A stretch of 64,000 nucleotides of DNA from DSSB01 sp046346845 (GTDB lineage: Bacteria > UBA10199 > DSSB01): the NCBI GenBank assembly GCA_046346845.1, contig JAXMHH010000001.1, positions 496,001 to 560,000 on the forward strand, given 5' to 3'. This document shows positions 41,001 to 51,000 of this stretch, piece after piece (the stretch's first letter is position 1; every line of letters begins with the position of its first letter). The position numbers were made by a program, and so were the translations under genes. The notes under the pieces are model-generated. The model was not told the DNA's origin. It searched no databases and worked only from the letters and a program-made list of their open reading frames with translations.

Positions 41001-42513
41001 GGGCGTGCGGGAGACGCGGCGCGCGGGCTCCGAAGATCCCACGATCGCCGGCCGCGCGCAGCGGGCGCCGAGCACCGAGCCGGAAGGGCACGGTGCGGCG
41101 ACCAACCCCGTCGCTACGCCTACGCCAAGCTCCGATTCAACGCCGGCTCGAGCGGAACCGGCCGCGAGCGAATCCGAACTGCCCGCTCCGACCGGAGACG
41201 TCGCCACCGCTCCGCCCGCTAGGGACTCCACCCCACCGACAACCACGAGGGAACCAACTACCGAAGGGGGCCGCGAGGCAAACGAGCCGGCAACAGCCCC
41301 AGGCGAGGCGAGCGAAGACGCTCCCCCCGTTTCCGGCACCGTTGCCGGCCCCAGGGAGGAATTCGACCAACAGGCGGTCACCGCCCCGCAACAACCCTCG
41401 GAAGCCCTGCTCGATCAAGCCCGTGGCCCAGCGGGGACAGGACCAAGGGCCGAGGGCGAGGCCCAACCGCAGCGGCGCCCGCGCGGCGACGAAACGGTGC
41501 GCTTCTCGACCGCAACCGCGGAGCGCCTGCGCCGCGCCAGCCGGGAAGGTCAAGCGCCGCGGACCGGGACCGCCCCCGAAGGCAGGGACGACCCCGCCGT
41601 GACCCGCCGTATCAGCGAGGCGGAGGGCGAGGAAATTCGCCGGCGCCTGGCCGGAGAGGCCGAACGCGCGGACCGCACCGAGGAAACCGCCGGCACCGAG
41701 GCCCCGGCAGAGGTCCCCGAACCGGAGGCTCGGGTCAGCGAAGCCCCCATTGATGTCGAGATTGAAGAATTCGAAACAGCGGAGCCGGAGACTCGCGATC
41801 CCTTGGATTTCTCGGATCTGCTGTCCAATCCCCCCGCTGCCGGGGCCGACAGCCCGAGCCCGGATGGAGTGACCCTGCGTCCCGCCCGGGTCCCCGCCGA
41901 GGCCGCCGATTTGGTATCGCCGCCGCAACCGCCCCCTCTGCCCAGCACGGGTCGCGCGGCCCCGCCGCCTCTCCCCGGGGCGCGCCGTCCCGGTCCCCCG
42001 CCGCTACCGCGCACCGCGGCCCGACCCTTGGACGAAGCGATTGAACGGGACTCCGCCTCGGCGATTCCCTTAGTGCGACTGCGGAACCGCCTGGCCAGCA
42101 TGCGGCCCATGAGTCCCGAACCGCCAGGAGCCACCACCGTGGGCGTCGGGGTCTCCGGCGACGGAAGCCGCACGGTTCGCGGCGGCGCCGTCACCCCAAC
42201 CAATATCGCCTACCAAGACCTGGCCGTCGAGATCGACCGCTTCCTAGGCCGTCTCTATGAGGCCCTGCAGGAAAATCCCGACCTGAACCTCTTCACCATC
42301 GAACTTTCGCCGAGCGGCGAGATGGAGGTCATTCCCGGGGTCCTCAATTTCAGGCGCCAGTCCGAGGGCTACGGCTATTTCACCTTGAGGCATGTCGCGC
42401 GGAACACGGGCAGCTCCTCGAACGACGCCTTCGTCGTCGACGGCGAGCTCACCCTGTCCCCCGAGCAGTCGAGAGCCGGATGGGAAACCTTTTTGAGGAA
42501 TCTTTTTCAATAG
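38020..42513 (+). CDS. giant-operon protein 2 (1497 aa, hydrophobic core, novel C-domain)
   Basis: The protein starts MTPP after AAGGG. Residues 1-570 are all-helical, TPR-like without clear repeats. At about 575-800 lies a Gly/Ala/Leu-rich hydrophobic core opening with RVLRHLSSPESVGMLVAGV, the same motif as in proteins 3 and 4. Residues 800-990 form a mixed domain. About 990-1360 is a Pro/Glu/Thr/Ala-rich disordered linker with proline clusters. A compact C-terminal alpha/beta domain (1394-1497) ends in LRNLFQ; protein 4 ends in LRNLFR. No family is recognised. No signal peptide. The core may form several membrane helices. Middle member of the operon. Confidence 0.8.
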   Translation: MTPPFFRSFGRPHGGDLATGTSPIGEIRISPELQRLTELVTRSRDLAGERGSRSLADAIPNCAGNPDCRPNPDFLPAAIDQGAEAARHNPAFYRMVLNFLAAQLLRTTDPAAQRELRNRARRIAREALTAVSDPAFSPPAEDEAHLDEPIRTKTRMLFDIACTLSALLTEPGSGETSTEDRNLLRDYFHQIQTGVEQTRVRSALNPNSPPFPDYFEHYVRAQAAMLDNDREAAFRQLLATRAEFQGMDPERRERALPRLVETSTELALQSMPRDPAGEHVETLRSLLSLEAMGYFYQVDFSLSRPESEMPVAQRRSAALNLAAGVYLNAGLPAPNARELSETLANLGDRREALLQALEARYGADPSFQQGLRRLYSGSLDQASGRRAVFEELLRDAAEVSGHIVSHRDSEPYRLVLARDREGRALPQALEALNANALLLGNLRSSLALPEDAPAAGIVRQLCELGQLLPVFLETLPELVRNDPQNRAFFDAIRRAAQGYRGDGMRSNVEGPLVDLLEGLNDQARSDDRYAPAYHAFFQSLQNLEQIAPDASLSPALRQSARRYAEALTAFSGARVLRHLSSPESVGMLVAGVALTELAPIWMLRGARIPFLRGAEAAAAVRASGELGVFVRGGQLTWQGELAVGLGVGAAMHLGSLGTHLAFNRAPGVGPLEELSRLGPGTLALGFLTSSLAMGGTILGGRLLRSRLLPEGAALGPGRLALGHVGLRLGNWALGGGLMLGAHSATSALTGHSATPTGEQAAEVFLSMALWDAAAAGLRFGVGQSRLWRHQVGPFRANQLVRENLSMMFRLAPELRDHEAFLNSYLHAQLDDPGRFQEITRALARREIPRLSGEGSRRRLIFTPPPLAGDAPLTRTGAARAIYQLNPSDQARMQRILRFITGRRDPSGIRAVELEVENRLAQGESDPVVWVRAHLEAESIRFEILDDRPSDETRDGTFTMDREGIRILQTDNPVLRAVIASYQNQHFRPILPPAAGVRETRRAGSEDPTIAGRAQRAPSTEPEGHGAATNPVATPTPSSDSTPARAEPAASESELPAPTGDVATAPPARDSTPPTTTREPTTEGGREANEPATAPGEASEDAPPVSGTVAGPREEFDQQAVTAPQQPSEALLDQARGPAGTGPRAEGEAQPQRRPRGDETVRFSTATAERLRRASREGQAPRTGTAPEGRDDPAVTRRISEAEGEEIRRRLAGEAERADRTEETAGTEAPAEVPEPEARVSEAPIDVEIEEFETAEPETRDPLDFSDLLSNPPAAGADSPSPDGVTLRPARVPAEAADLVSPPQPPPLPSTGRAAPPPLPGARRPGPPPLPRTAARPLDEAIERDSASAIPLVRLRNRLASMRPMSPEPPGATTVGVGVSGDGSRTVRGGAVTPTNIAYQDLAVEIDRFLGRLYEALQENPDLNLFTIELSPSGEMEVIPGVLNFRRQSEGYGYFTLRHVARNTGSSSNDAFVVDGELTLSPEQSRAGWETFLRNLFQ

Positions 42514-42620
42514 TTGAACGTATCCAGGCCCGTCCGAACGGGCGCCGAAAATTAGCATCTTTCCGTACGGAAAAACGATAATGACATTAACCGCCGGGGG
42601 CACGTCCGGAGGTTTTTTTC
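42514..42620. other. 107-bp gap between giant genes 2 and 3
   Basis: This is the only long gap in the operon. It holds a small palindrome (tttccgtacggaaa near 42561) and a GTCCGGAGG ribosome site directly before gene 3. An internal promoter is possible but none is clear. Confidence 0.4.
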
Positions 42621-45600
42621 ATGACGCCCCCAGGTTCTTACCGTAACTTTCTCCTCGGCCGCAGCGGAGCCGTGCTCGAACATTCCGATCTCAGCGGCAG
42701 CGTCTCCCAGTTACAGGCCCTGGCCCGGCTCTCCGCAACCACCCAAGCCAACGTCACCTCGCGGCGCTCCGACACCGCGATGCGCCTCCTGCTGCAGGGC
42801 ACCGAGCGCGCGGGCAACGAGATCCAATCTACCGTCTCGGAACATTCCGACGCCACCGTCCAGCAGGCGCTCGACGCCTATTTGGGGCTGGCGCGCGGCG
42901 GGGACCGGCGCAGCCATTACGACGCCATCCGCTGCTATTTCGTCCTCGTGCATCGCTATTTGAACAACCCCGAACGCCACGCGGAGGTCCCGCGCCTGCT
43001 CCGGGATTTTCGCCAGATCACCCGCGAGTACCGCGACCATTTGGCGGCCAACACCACACTGCAGCCCGAGGACCGCCTGCGCTACCTGTTCGCCGCCGCG
43101 GGCGTGGTCCGCAACATGCTGGGGCGCGTGCAGGTGAACGAAGCGGCCCGCACCGCCGCCGGGGGTGAGATCGAGGAGCTGCGCGGCCTGCTTCGCTCCA
43201 CCTACGAGGCCATCCTGGACCACTACCGCCAGCACCTCCTGGCCCATCCGAACGGCGAATCTTATTCCGGCGTATTCCGCGAGATCCAAATGCGCCAAGC
43301 CCTGCTCGAGGGCAACCAGGACGTCGCCCGGCAACGCGCCCTGGAATTGGCGCAGTGGCTGACCGCCCATCCGCCCCCCGCGGAGGATCTGGCCGACGAA
43401 AGCACGCTGCGCTGGGATTACATGGCCGCCCGCGCCCTGACCAGCGATCCCGACTTCGCGACCCTGGTCCGCGGCATGGACACCCCTTCCTCCCCGGAAA
43501 ACACCATCGCGATGCTGAACGGCGTCTCCTGGGAGCTGGTGCAGACGGTCTGCGCCACCCTCGACCAGGTCAACGAGGACAGCGAGGCGACGATCACGGC
43601 CCGCTATCGTTCCCTCGCCACCGTGGTGAGCGTCCTCACCCTGACCCGGCCCTACGCCACTCTCAGTGACATCTTGGCGGACCTCGGCAATCCGAGTCAG
43701 GCCGACGCCATCCGGCAAGAGGTTGAGACCGCAGCCCATGACAGCGCGGAGGTCAACCGCATCCTCACCGAGGCGCGCGGCGATACCGCGCTCGACCAGT
43801 TTATCGCCCGCGCCCGCGAAGGGGCCCGGCACGTCCAGCAGCTCCGAGAGGGCGCAGGCCGCAACGTCCTCGCCACCATTCTCAACGATAACAGCCGGCT
43901 CAACGGCATCCGCGACCTGGCCGAAGCGCTCGGGAGTCACCCCGGGCTCACGCAGAGCCTGGGCCTCGCCGCCGAAGACCGAAACAATCCTACGGCCCTG
44001 CGCCGCCTGGCTACCGAGCTATTCCGCCGCGGCCCGCTCGGCATCAGCGCCGTGGAGGAATACGGCAACGCCCATCCCGATGACGGCGTGCAGGGCATTC
44101 TGGCCATGCTGCGCGAGACGGGGAACGCCCAGACGACGATTAACACCTCGATCGAAGCGGTGCTGAACGCCTACCAAGAAAACCTGAACCATCGCCCCGA
44201 CCACGAGCTGGCGGCGATTCACTCGGTCTTTCAGCTGATTTCGCAGACCAACCACATCAGCGAGGGGATCTCGCTGCAGAGCGCCCTCTCCACCCAGGCC
44301 CGCAGTTTGACCAACCGCCTCGAGAGCTATGAATTCCGCACCCGCCGCGTCTTTTCCCATCTCACCTCCGGCTCCAGCGTGATCACGCTGGGCGCGGGCA
44401 TCCTGCTCGCCGAGACCCTGCCGGCCGTCCTGATTTCCCGCGCCGGCACCAGCGGCCGCCTCGCCGCCCCCCTCTTGGGGGAATTGGTCAGCGCGGGCCG
44501 TTTGACCGGGATGGGATCGGCCGTGACTGGCATCGGCAGCGGCTTGGCCATGTCCCTGATCGGCACCGGACTGAACACCCGCGAGCGCGCCTCCTTGGGA
44601 ATGCGCACCCATTTTTGGCGGGACTTCGGCGAAAGCGCGGTCACCAACACCGTCGTGTTCGGCGCCACCATCCCCTTCGCCCGCGGCATGGGCCGTTGGC
44701 TCACCCCGGCCGCCGAGGAAGGCGCCGCCGTGGGCCAGCTATCGCGCCTGGGCCGCCTGGGCGTCCACGCGACCAGCACCCTGTTCGGCGGGACCGTGGC
44801 CCTCGGCTTCGGCGCCCTATGGCGCGGAGTGAACACGGGACGCTGGAGCCTGCCTTCCTACGACGAGGTGGCCGAGAACTATCTCTCCATCCTCTTCTAC
44901 GAAACCGGCGCCGCCGCCTTCCGCGGCTTCCGCAGCCGGGTGGGCTTGCGGGCCGAGTTGGAAGGGCGTCCGGTCTTCAATCCGGCCGAGTCCCAGTATC
45001 GCCTGGTCCAATGGGGCAATCGCCGCATGGCCTCGGTCCTCAACACCCTCTTTACCAACCTGGGCCCCGCCCGGGCCGCCCGGATCAACTCCCTCGCCGC
45101 CAGCATCGTGGAGGGCCTGCCCGCCGTGGAGGTCGGTCCCGACGGACAACCCGTCCGGGATGCCGAAGGCAATCCCGTCATTCACCGGGTGGGAGGCAGC
45201 CCGCAATTGATCCCGGCACGGGAATTCATCGCCCACCAGCTCGCCCTGCGGGAGCTCAGCGCCCCCGGCAGCCTGGACGAGATCAACGAGGCCTTCCTGA
45301 CCGAGCACCGCGCCTTCATCCGGCGCCGGGGCCGCAATATGGTCCTCGAGTTCGACCACACCACGACCTCGCAGGAAGCGCCGCGCGGCTACACCGCCGA
45401 CCTGGTCGCGGCGTTACGGCGCCTGCACCTCGACAACGCGTCCTCCTCCGACGCGGATTACCTGCCTCGTTTCCTGCCCAACGATCCCGCAGTGGTCTTC
45501 GAGATCCGCGTGGACCGCAGCGGCCGCATCGTGAGCATCAACGGCCATAACCTGGGAGACACCGAAGGCAGCGTCAGCATCAACGCGAGCTACGACCCGG

Positions 45601-48020
45601 CGACGCGGCAACTGCGCCTGCCGCCGGTCGGAAGGGAGACCGCTCCCCGGGTCCTCGACCTTGGGCCCATGCTGGACGCGCACCGCAGCTCCCCCGTCCC
45701 CCTGCTGTGGACCTCGGAATTAGGGGCCCGGGTACTCGCGCGGCGGATGGACTCCGCGACCCGGGCGCGGGTGAACCAGACCATCGACAACCTCAACCGG
45801 GATCACGCGGTCGAGATCATGATCAACGTGGACACGGGCGAGATCATCAATAACGTCCGGTTCCGGGAAAACCCGCCCAGCAACATCCTGCACCTGATCG
45901 GCCGCTACAGCGGCGAGGAAAAAACGGTCACCCTGCCCGCCCCGCGCGGCGCCGAAGGGGAATACGTCCTCGACATGGAGTCCGGGGAAATCACCCACCG
46001 CCTGCCCGAGCGGACCGAAGGCTCTTCCGAAGGCCGGCGCTCGGGGGGACGGAGCGGCCGGGAAACGAGGCGCCGCCCCGAGCGTCGGGATGGCCGGCGG
46101 GAAAGAGCGGAAGCCCGGGAGGAGGCCGAGGAAGGCGCCTCCGACGCGGATGCCGCCGCGGTAGATGAGGCCCTGCGGGAAAGCGCTGCGCGGATCGCAA
46201 GCCGCGGCTCCAGCACGGTCAGTCCCCAGTTGTCCAGCACCTTGCGCGCCGCCATCGGGCGCAGCGTACCGAATTCCCAGCAGGGCGTCCTAACCGAGCC
46301 CGCGCGGGACGCCACCGGCCCCGTGGAGGTGACGGTCTATCTCGGCCGTCAATCCGGGAAAATCCTCGGCATCAGCCGGGGCCATCACCCCGTCACGCGG
46401 GATCCCGAGCATATCATCACCGAAAATCTGCCGAGCAGCGGACGTCTGCCCCGTATCAATCGCATTTCCCTGCAAGGCACCTTGGACGAAACGGCCCGCC
46501 GCATCGTCTTGGAGGTCCCCGCCGCCGAGGACCAAGCCGCCGGCCGTCTCATCATCGACTTGGGCATCGGCCGCATTCGTTTCGAGGCGAACCCCAGCGC
46601 CCCGGAGGGGCCTGGCGGAGGAACCCCACCTCCATCGCCTCCACCCAGCGGCGGCACGGATTCCCCGCCGCAGGATGGGAGCTCGGCAAACGCCGCTCCG
46701 GTTACCGTCGGATCCGAACCCCCGGCGGAAGGATCCGGGGAAGGATCCGGCGCCTCGACCGCCCATCCCGATGGCATCGATGACAACGCCGTCACCGGGC
46801 GATTTCACGCCGCCAATTCCGAGGTCACGGGCCCCCAACCGGCCATCCTCGCCACGGAGGACATCCACGCCCCCTTGGACTTGGCCGAGATCTTGGACCC
46901 AGGCGATACCCGCGCCGTGATCGGTCCCAACGGGCCAACGGGGTTACGTGGCGGACAGCACCGGCTTTTGATCCCGGGCATCGGCGAGGTCTCGGCCTTT
47001 ACCGACGCGGGATACAGCAAGCACTTTCCGCCGCGCAACGAGGACGCCTACGGCGTGGCCGTCGCCAATGACGGTTCCCTGGTGGTCGTGGTGGCGGACG
47101 GCGCAGGCGGCAGCAGCACGGGCGAGGCCGCCAGCGCCCGGGCGGTGCAGACCGTCCTGGAGCAGGCGGTCGACCCGACCGTCAGCCTGGGCTCGGCCTT
47201 CCGCACGGCCCATGACGGCATCCTTTCGGATTTAACAGGGTCCATCGACCGCGCCAGGGCGGAATGCGCCGCCGGCGGATCGGTGCCGATTCCCGAGGAT
47301 AGCTACACCGTTGCCACGGCCCTACGCTTCCGCCCAAACAGCGCCCCCGAGGTCGCGACCGTGGGCGATACCCAAGTGTGGGTAGCACGGCCGCGGGAAG
47401 GCGGCTCGCATGAGATCTTAGCCCCCTATCTGCCGGCAAGCATCCCGGGCGTCCAGCGCGCCGGGAATGCCCCCGGGGTGACCGACACCGTGGGCATGAA
47501 CGCCGCGTCGGGCTATATCCTCAGCCGCCTGGGCGGGGCCCCCGGAGAGGCCGCGCCTCCCATCAGCTCCCGCATCCAATCCGGCCTGCCGTTCGGAATT
47601 TTCAACGCGGAACTGACCTTGCCTGGCCCGAACGGGGAACGCCTGCCCTTCACCCCCCAAGCCGGGGACCTCTTCCTCCTGATGAGCGACGGGGTCCATA
47701 CCCTGTTCAACCGGCGCCAGATGGGCGAGACCATCCAAGGCCTGGACGGAGCCGAGGAAGTCCGTCGCGCCGTCCAAACCGAAACCCTCTCCCGCCTGGA
47801 CTTGGTTCGCAACTTAGTGATCCCCCTGCAAGGCACCACGCGACGGACTCGCATCGGGGCGGGACGCTTCGAGGGCAATTACATCGACGCCAACGGCGAC
47901 ATCCACGACGCCGAGACGGGCGGTAACCGGATCGGGCACGTCGGTCCCGACAACATCGTGCTCTTGGTCGTCCGCTACAACCCGAGCACCGGCGCCGATT
48001 CCAGCACGGGCGGGGAGTGA
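42621..48020 (+). CDS. giant-operon protein 3 with C-terminal PP2C phosphatase (1799 aa)
   Basis: MTPPGSYRNFLLG start after CCGGAGG. The helical N-terminal half (1-575) is followed by the shared hydrophobic core (578-770: HLTSGSSVITLGAGILLAET). Residues about 955-1320 contain three related beta-rich segments (FEIRVDRSGRIVSINGHNLG, VEIMINVDTGEIINNV, VEVTVYLGRQSGKILGISRG) split by an Arg/Glu-rich stretch at 1133-1190. A Pro/Gly linker leads to a PP2C Ser/Thr phosphatase at about 1457-1790, with RNEDAYGV, VVVADGAGG, LLMSDGVH and a late DN (GPDNIVLLV), so metal-binding aspartates are conserved. It should remove phosphate placed by a Ser/Thr kinase. Position 17 bp before gene 4. Confidence 0.88.
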   Translation: MTPPGSYRNFLLGRSGAVLEHSDLSGSVSQLQALARLSATTQANVTSRRSDTAMRLLLQGTERAGNEIQSTVSEHSDATVQQALDAYLGLARGGDRRSHYDAIRCYFVLVHRYLNNPERHAEVPRLLRDFRQITREYRDHLAANTTLQPEDRLRYLFAAAGVVRNMLGRVQVNEAARTAAGGEIEELRGLLRSTYEAILDHYRQHLLAHPNGESYSGVFREIQMRQALLEGNQDVARQRALELAQWLTAHPPPAEDLADESTLRWDYMAARALTSDPDFATLVRGMDTPSSPENTIAMLNGVSWELVQTVCATLDQVNEDSEATITARYRSLATVVSVLTLTRPYATLSDILADLGNPSQADAIRQEVETAAHDSAEVNRILTEARGDTALDQFIARAREGARHVQQLREGAGRNVLATILNDNSRLNGIRDLAEALGSHPGLTQSLGLAAEDRNNPTALRRLATELFRRGPLGISAVEEYGNAHPDDGVQGILAMLRETGNAQTTINTSIEAVLNAYQENLNHRPDHELAAIHSVFQLISQTNHISEGISLQSALSTQARSLTNRLESYEFRTRRVFSHLTSGSSVITLGAGILLAETLPAVLISRAGTSGRLAAPLLGELVSAGRLTGMGSAVTGIGSGLAMSLIGTGLNTRERASLGMRTHFWRDFGESAVTNTVVFGATIPFARGMGRWLTPAAEEGAAVGQLSRLGRLGVHATSTLFGGTVALGFGALWRGVNTGRWSLPSYDEVAENYLSILFYETGAAAFRGFRSRVGLRAELEGRPVFNPAESQYRLVQWGNRRMASVLNTLFTNLGPARAARINSLAASIVEGLPAVEVGPDGQPVRDAEGNPVIHRVGGSPQLIPAREFIAHQLALRELSAPGSLDEINEAFLTEHRAFIRRRGRNMVLEFDHTTTSQEAPRGYTADLVAALRRLHLDNASSSDADYLPRFLPNDPAVVFEIRVDRSGRIVSINGHNLGDTEGSVSINASYDPATRQLRLPPVGRETAPRVLDLGPMLDAHRSSPVPLLWTSELGARVLARRMDSATRARVNQTIDNLNRDHAVEIMINVDTGEIINNVRFRENPPSNILHLIGRYSGEEKTVTLPAPRGAEGEYVLDMESGEITHRLPERTEGSSEGRRSGGRSGRETRRRPERRDGRRERAEAREEAEEGASDADAAAVDEALRESAARIASRGSSTVSPQLSSTLRAAIGRSVPNSQQGVLTEPARDATGPVEVTVYLGRQSGKILGISRGHHPVTRDPEHIITENLPSSGRLPRINRISLQGTLDETARRIVLEVPAAEDQAAGRLIIDLGIGRIRFEANPSAPEGPGGGTPPPSPPPSGGTDSPPQDGSSANAAPVTVGSEPPAEGSGEGSGASTAHPDGIDDNAVTGRFHAANSEVTGPQPAILATEDIHAPLDLAEILDPGDTRAVIGPNGPTGLRGGQHRLLIPGIGEVSAFTDAGYSKHFPPRNEDAYGVAVANDGSLVVVVADGAGGSSTGEAASARAVQTVLEQAVDPTVSLGSAFRTAHDGILSDLTGSIDRARAECAAGGSVPIPEDSYTVATALRFRPNSAPEVATVGDTQVWVARPREGGSHEILAPYLPASIPGVQRAGNAPGVTDTVGMNAASGYILSRLGGAPGEAAPPISSRIQSGLPFGIFNAELTLPGPNGERLPFTPQAGDLFLLMSDGVHTLFNRRQMGETIQGLDGAEEVRRAVQTETLSRLDLVRNLVIPLQGTTRRTRIGAGRFEGNYIDANGDIHDAETGGNRIGHVGPDNIVLLVVRYNPSTGADSSTGGE

Positions 48021-48037
48021 GACGGAAAGGCTGAACC

Positions 48038-51000
48038 ATGACCCCCCCTCGCGGCATTCGGAACTTCCTCCTGGGCCATACCCGGCCCCAGCCCGATTTG
48101 GAGCTCAACCCCGGCTCGACGCTGCGGCTCCGTGACGCCGCGAACGCCTTTTCGAATCAGGGGATCTCCGCCGAGCTCAACCGGGACCAGGGAGCGGACG
48201 CCTTTCTCCTCGATCCAACCGTCCGCTATCGGCCCGCCCTCGCCGAGACTTACCGCGACCAGAGCGCCGATCAGCTTGAGCTCTTCATCCACCGCAGCCT
48301 GGCCCTGGCGCGGGGGGGAGAACGAGTCAGCTATTACGACACCCTCTCGGCCCACTTCGCCCTGCTGCAACGCTCTCCGGCCGAGCGCATCGCCGCCGTC
48401 ACCCGGCAGTTCGTCTCGGCGGTGGAGGAGTATTCGAATTTCCTGCGCTACAGTCCCGAGCTCAGCACCGAGGAGCGGATGCGCTACCTGTTCGCGGCCG
48501 CCCGGATATTGCACACCTACTGGGGGTATCTGCAGCGGCCCCCCTCGGGCGTCACCCTGCCCCCCGAGGCCGCGGAATTGCGTCGGCTGCTCGCCGCCAC
48601 CTTGAACGAGGTCGATCGGCAGCTGCAGGACTATTACCCTCGCCTGCAGGCGGAAGGCTTTCCCGATCTCGCCCGCCTCGAGGGGGTGATGGAGATCATC
48701 GCCCTGCGCCGCGCCCTGTTCGCCGAGGACCGGGACGCCCAACGCAGCCACGCCATCGCCTTGGCGGACTACCTGCGCAGCCATCCCCCCGTCGCGACCG
48801 ACTCGAGTTGGGAGGCCCGCGCCGAGCGCGGCCTCTTGGAAGATCCCCAGATCTTGGAACAGCTGGCCCGCTTCGACGTCCCGGCCCTCTACGAATACCG
48901 TTCCCAGACCCTCAACGCCTACTCCCTGGAACTCGCCGTCCTCGCCGCCGCCTCACTGGATCGCGCCAACGAAGAGGAAGAAGGGACGGTGCGGACCCGC
49001 TACCAAAGGCTGAGCGCGGTGCTCACGGCGGCCATCCTGCGGCACCCCGAATTCACCCTGGAAGAGCAGCTCAACCGCCTGCAAAATCCGGGAGAGCAAG
49101 CCACCCTGGTCGCGGAATTACAAGAGGCGCAGTTGCAGAGCGCCGAGCTCGCCCGGATGCTGGAATCCGTCCGGAACGGCCAGGGACTCGCGGAACTGGT
49201 GGTCGCGGCGCGGGAGGCCGGACAGCACCTGCAAGCGCTGCGCGGCGGCCTGGGCGCCAACCTGCTGCCGGGCATCCTGGACGGCAATCGCCGCCACCAT
49301 CCCTTGCACCGCCTCGCCGCGGCCCTGCGGGACTTGCCGCAGCTGGCCCAGGAATTGAATCTCCCGGCTCACCGACCAGAGCGCGAGCTGCTCCGCCGCG
49401 GACGCAGCGGGATCCAGCAAGTGGAGGCCTTCCAGACGAGGCACCCGGAGCTTAGTCTGCAAAACCTGTTCGCCTGGCTCGATGCGGACGGCCGCTCGCC
49501 CCACCCCGCCGAGGGATTGACTCGCGATCTTATCGAGGCCTGGCAAGGACAATTAAGCGGCACCCGGGACCATGAGGCCTTCGCCCTGTTCAGCCTCTTG
49601 CATGCGGCGGCCGAGGACCGCGAGCTCGCGCCCGGCATTCGCCTCTCCGGGGATTTGCGCAACCAGGCCTCCACTACCGCCGCCCGCATCGAGGGCTTCG
49701 AATTCAGGGCGCGGCGGGTCCTGGGGCACCTGACGGCCCCCCAGAGTCTGGCCTCCCTCGGGATCGGGATTCTAGCCACGGAGTTTTTGCCCAGCCTCCT
49801 GATTGCCCGAGCCGGCGCCACCGGCAGCCTGGCCTTTCGCGGATTTTCCTTGGTGTCGCGCGGGACGCTGACGCCCTGGGGCTCGGCCTTGACCGGTATG
49901 GGAACGGGCTTGGGACTCAGCCTCGCGGGCGCGACCTTCAGCAACCTCGAGCGGTCCCGCCTCGGCCTGCGCACCCATTGGGTCCGCGATTTTCTCGGCA
50001 GCGGCGCGATCAACCTAGCGACCTTTGGCCTCACCATACCCTTTTCCAGCTGGCTGCGCGGGCGCCTGATGCCCGAGGCCCTGCAGGGCGGCGAGGTCGC
50101 GGCGCTCAGCCTGAACCGCAGCATGCTCCTGCACGGCGGCACCGTCGCCTTCGGCGGCGCCACCGCCTGGGGCCTGGGCTATCTCGGCCGCGGCGTCACC
50201 ACCGGCCAATGGCAGGTGTCCGGCGAGGAGATCGCGGAGAATCTCGGTTCCCTCCTGTTATGGGAAGGCGGCGCGGCGGGGCTGCGCTCGATTCGCTCCC
50301 GGGTCAACCTCACCGAACGGCTCGGCGCCTATCGCTCGGCGCAATTGGAAGGGCTCGTCGATTCCCTGGTGGCCCGCAACGTCCGGCTCGCGCCGCAGCG
50401 CGCGGCCCTTTCCCGCTGGTTGGGCCGGGAAGAATACCGCCATCCCGGCACCTTGAACCGCTTTGCCGCGGCCCAGGCCGCCGATTACCTCCCCGTCCAA
50501 GAAGGTGCCGGATCAACCTTTCGTCTGCGCATGACTCCGCCGAATCGCCTGCCTCCCCCAGCCCCGGAGCCGGCCCCGGCGCCCACGCCACCGGCACCTC
50601 AAGAAAGGGTGCATTTCGTGGTGTGGGAGCGCGATCCAGTGCCGCGGCTCCCCGCCTCGACGGCAAGCGAGGCCCCGGTGACTCCGGCGCGTACGGATCC
50701 GCCGGCGCCGCATCCCGAACCCGTTCCCCTAGAGGCCTCTCCCTATTATTTTGAGGTTTTGCAGGCCGCCAATGGCGAGGAACCCGGCGGCACCTTTGAA
50801 TTCGCCGATCTGGGCGTGGTCGAAGGGGATACCACGGTCCGCATCCTGGGGCGGAGCCAATTCCGCTTTCTCTCTGCCGCCCAGCGCCTCACCCTGAGCC
50901 GCAATCACCTGGAACTGACCCTGCAACCGGACGGAACGGTGGCGGCACGCAATCTGAGTCGGCTCTCAGAGGCGATCTGGGGCCGAGGCCGGGACCCCGA

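Noticed and set aside
38020..42513. Numerous long antisense frames within the giant genes
   Set aside because: They arise from high GC and low stop frequency; none has a ribosome site, and the sense frames are continuous, start with MTPP and align with each other.
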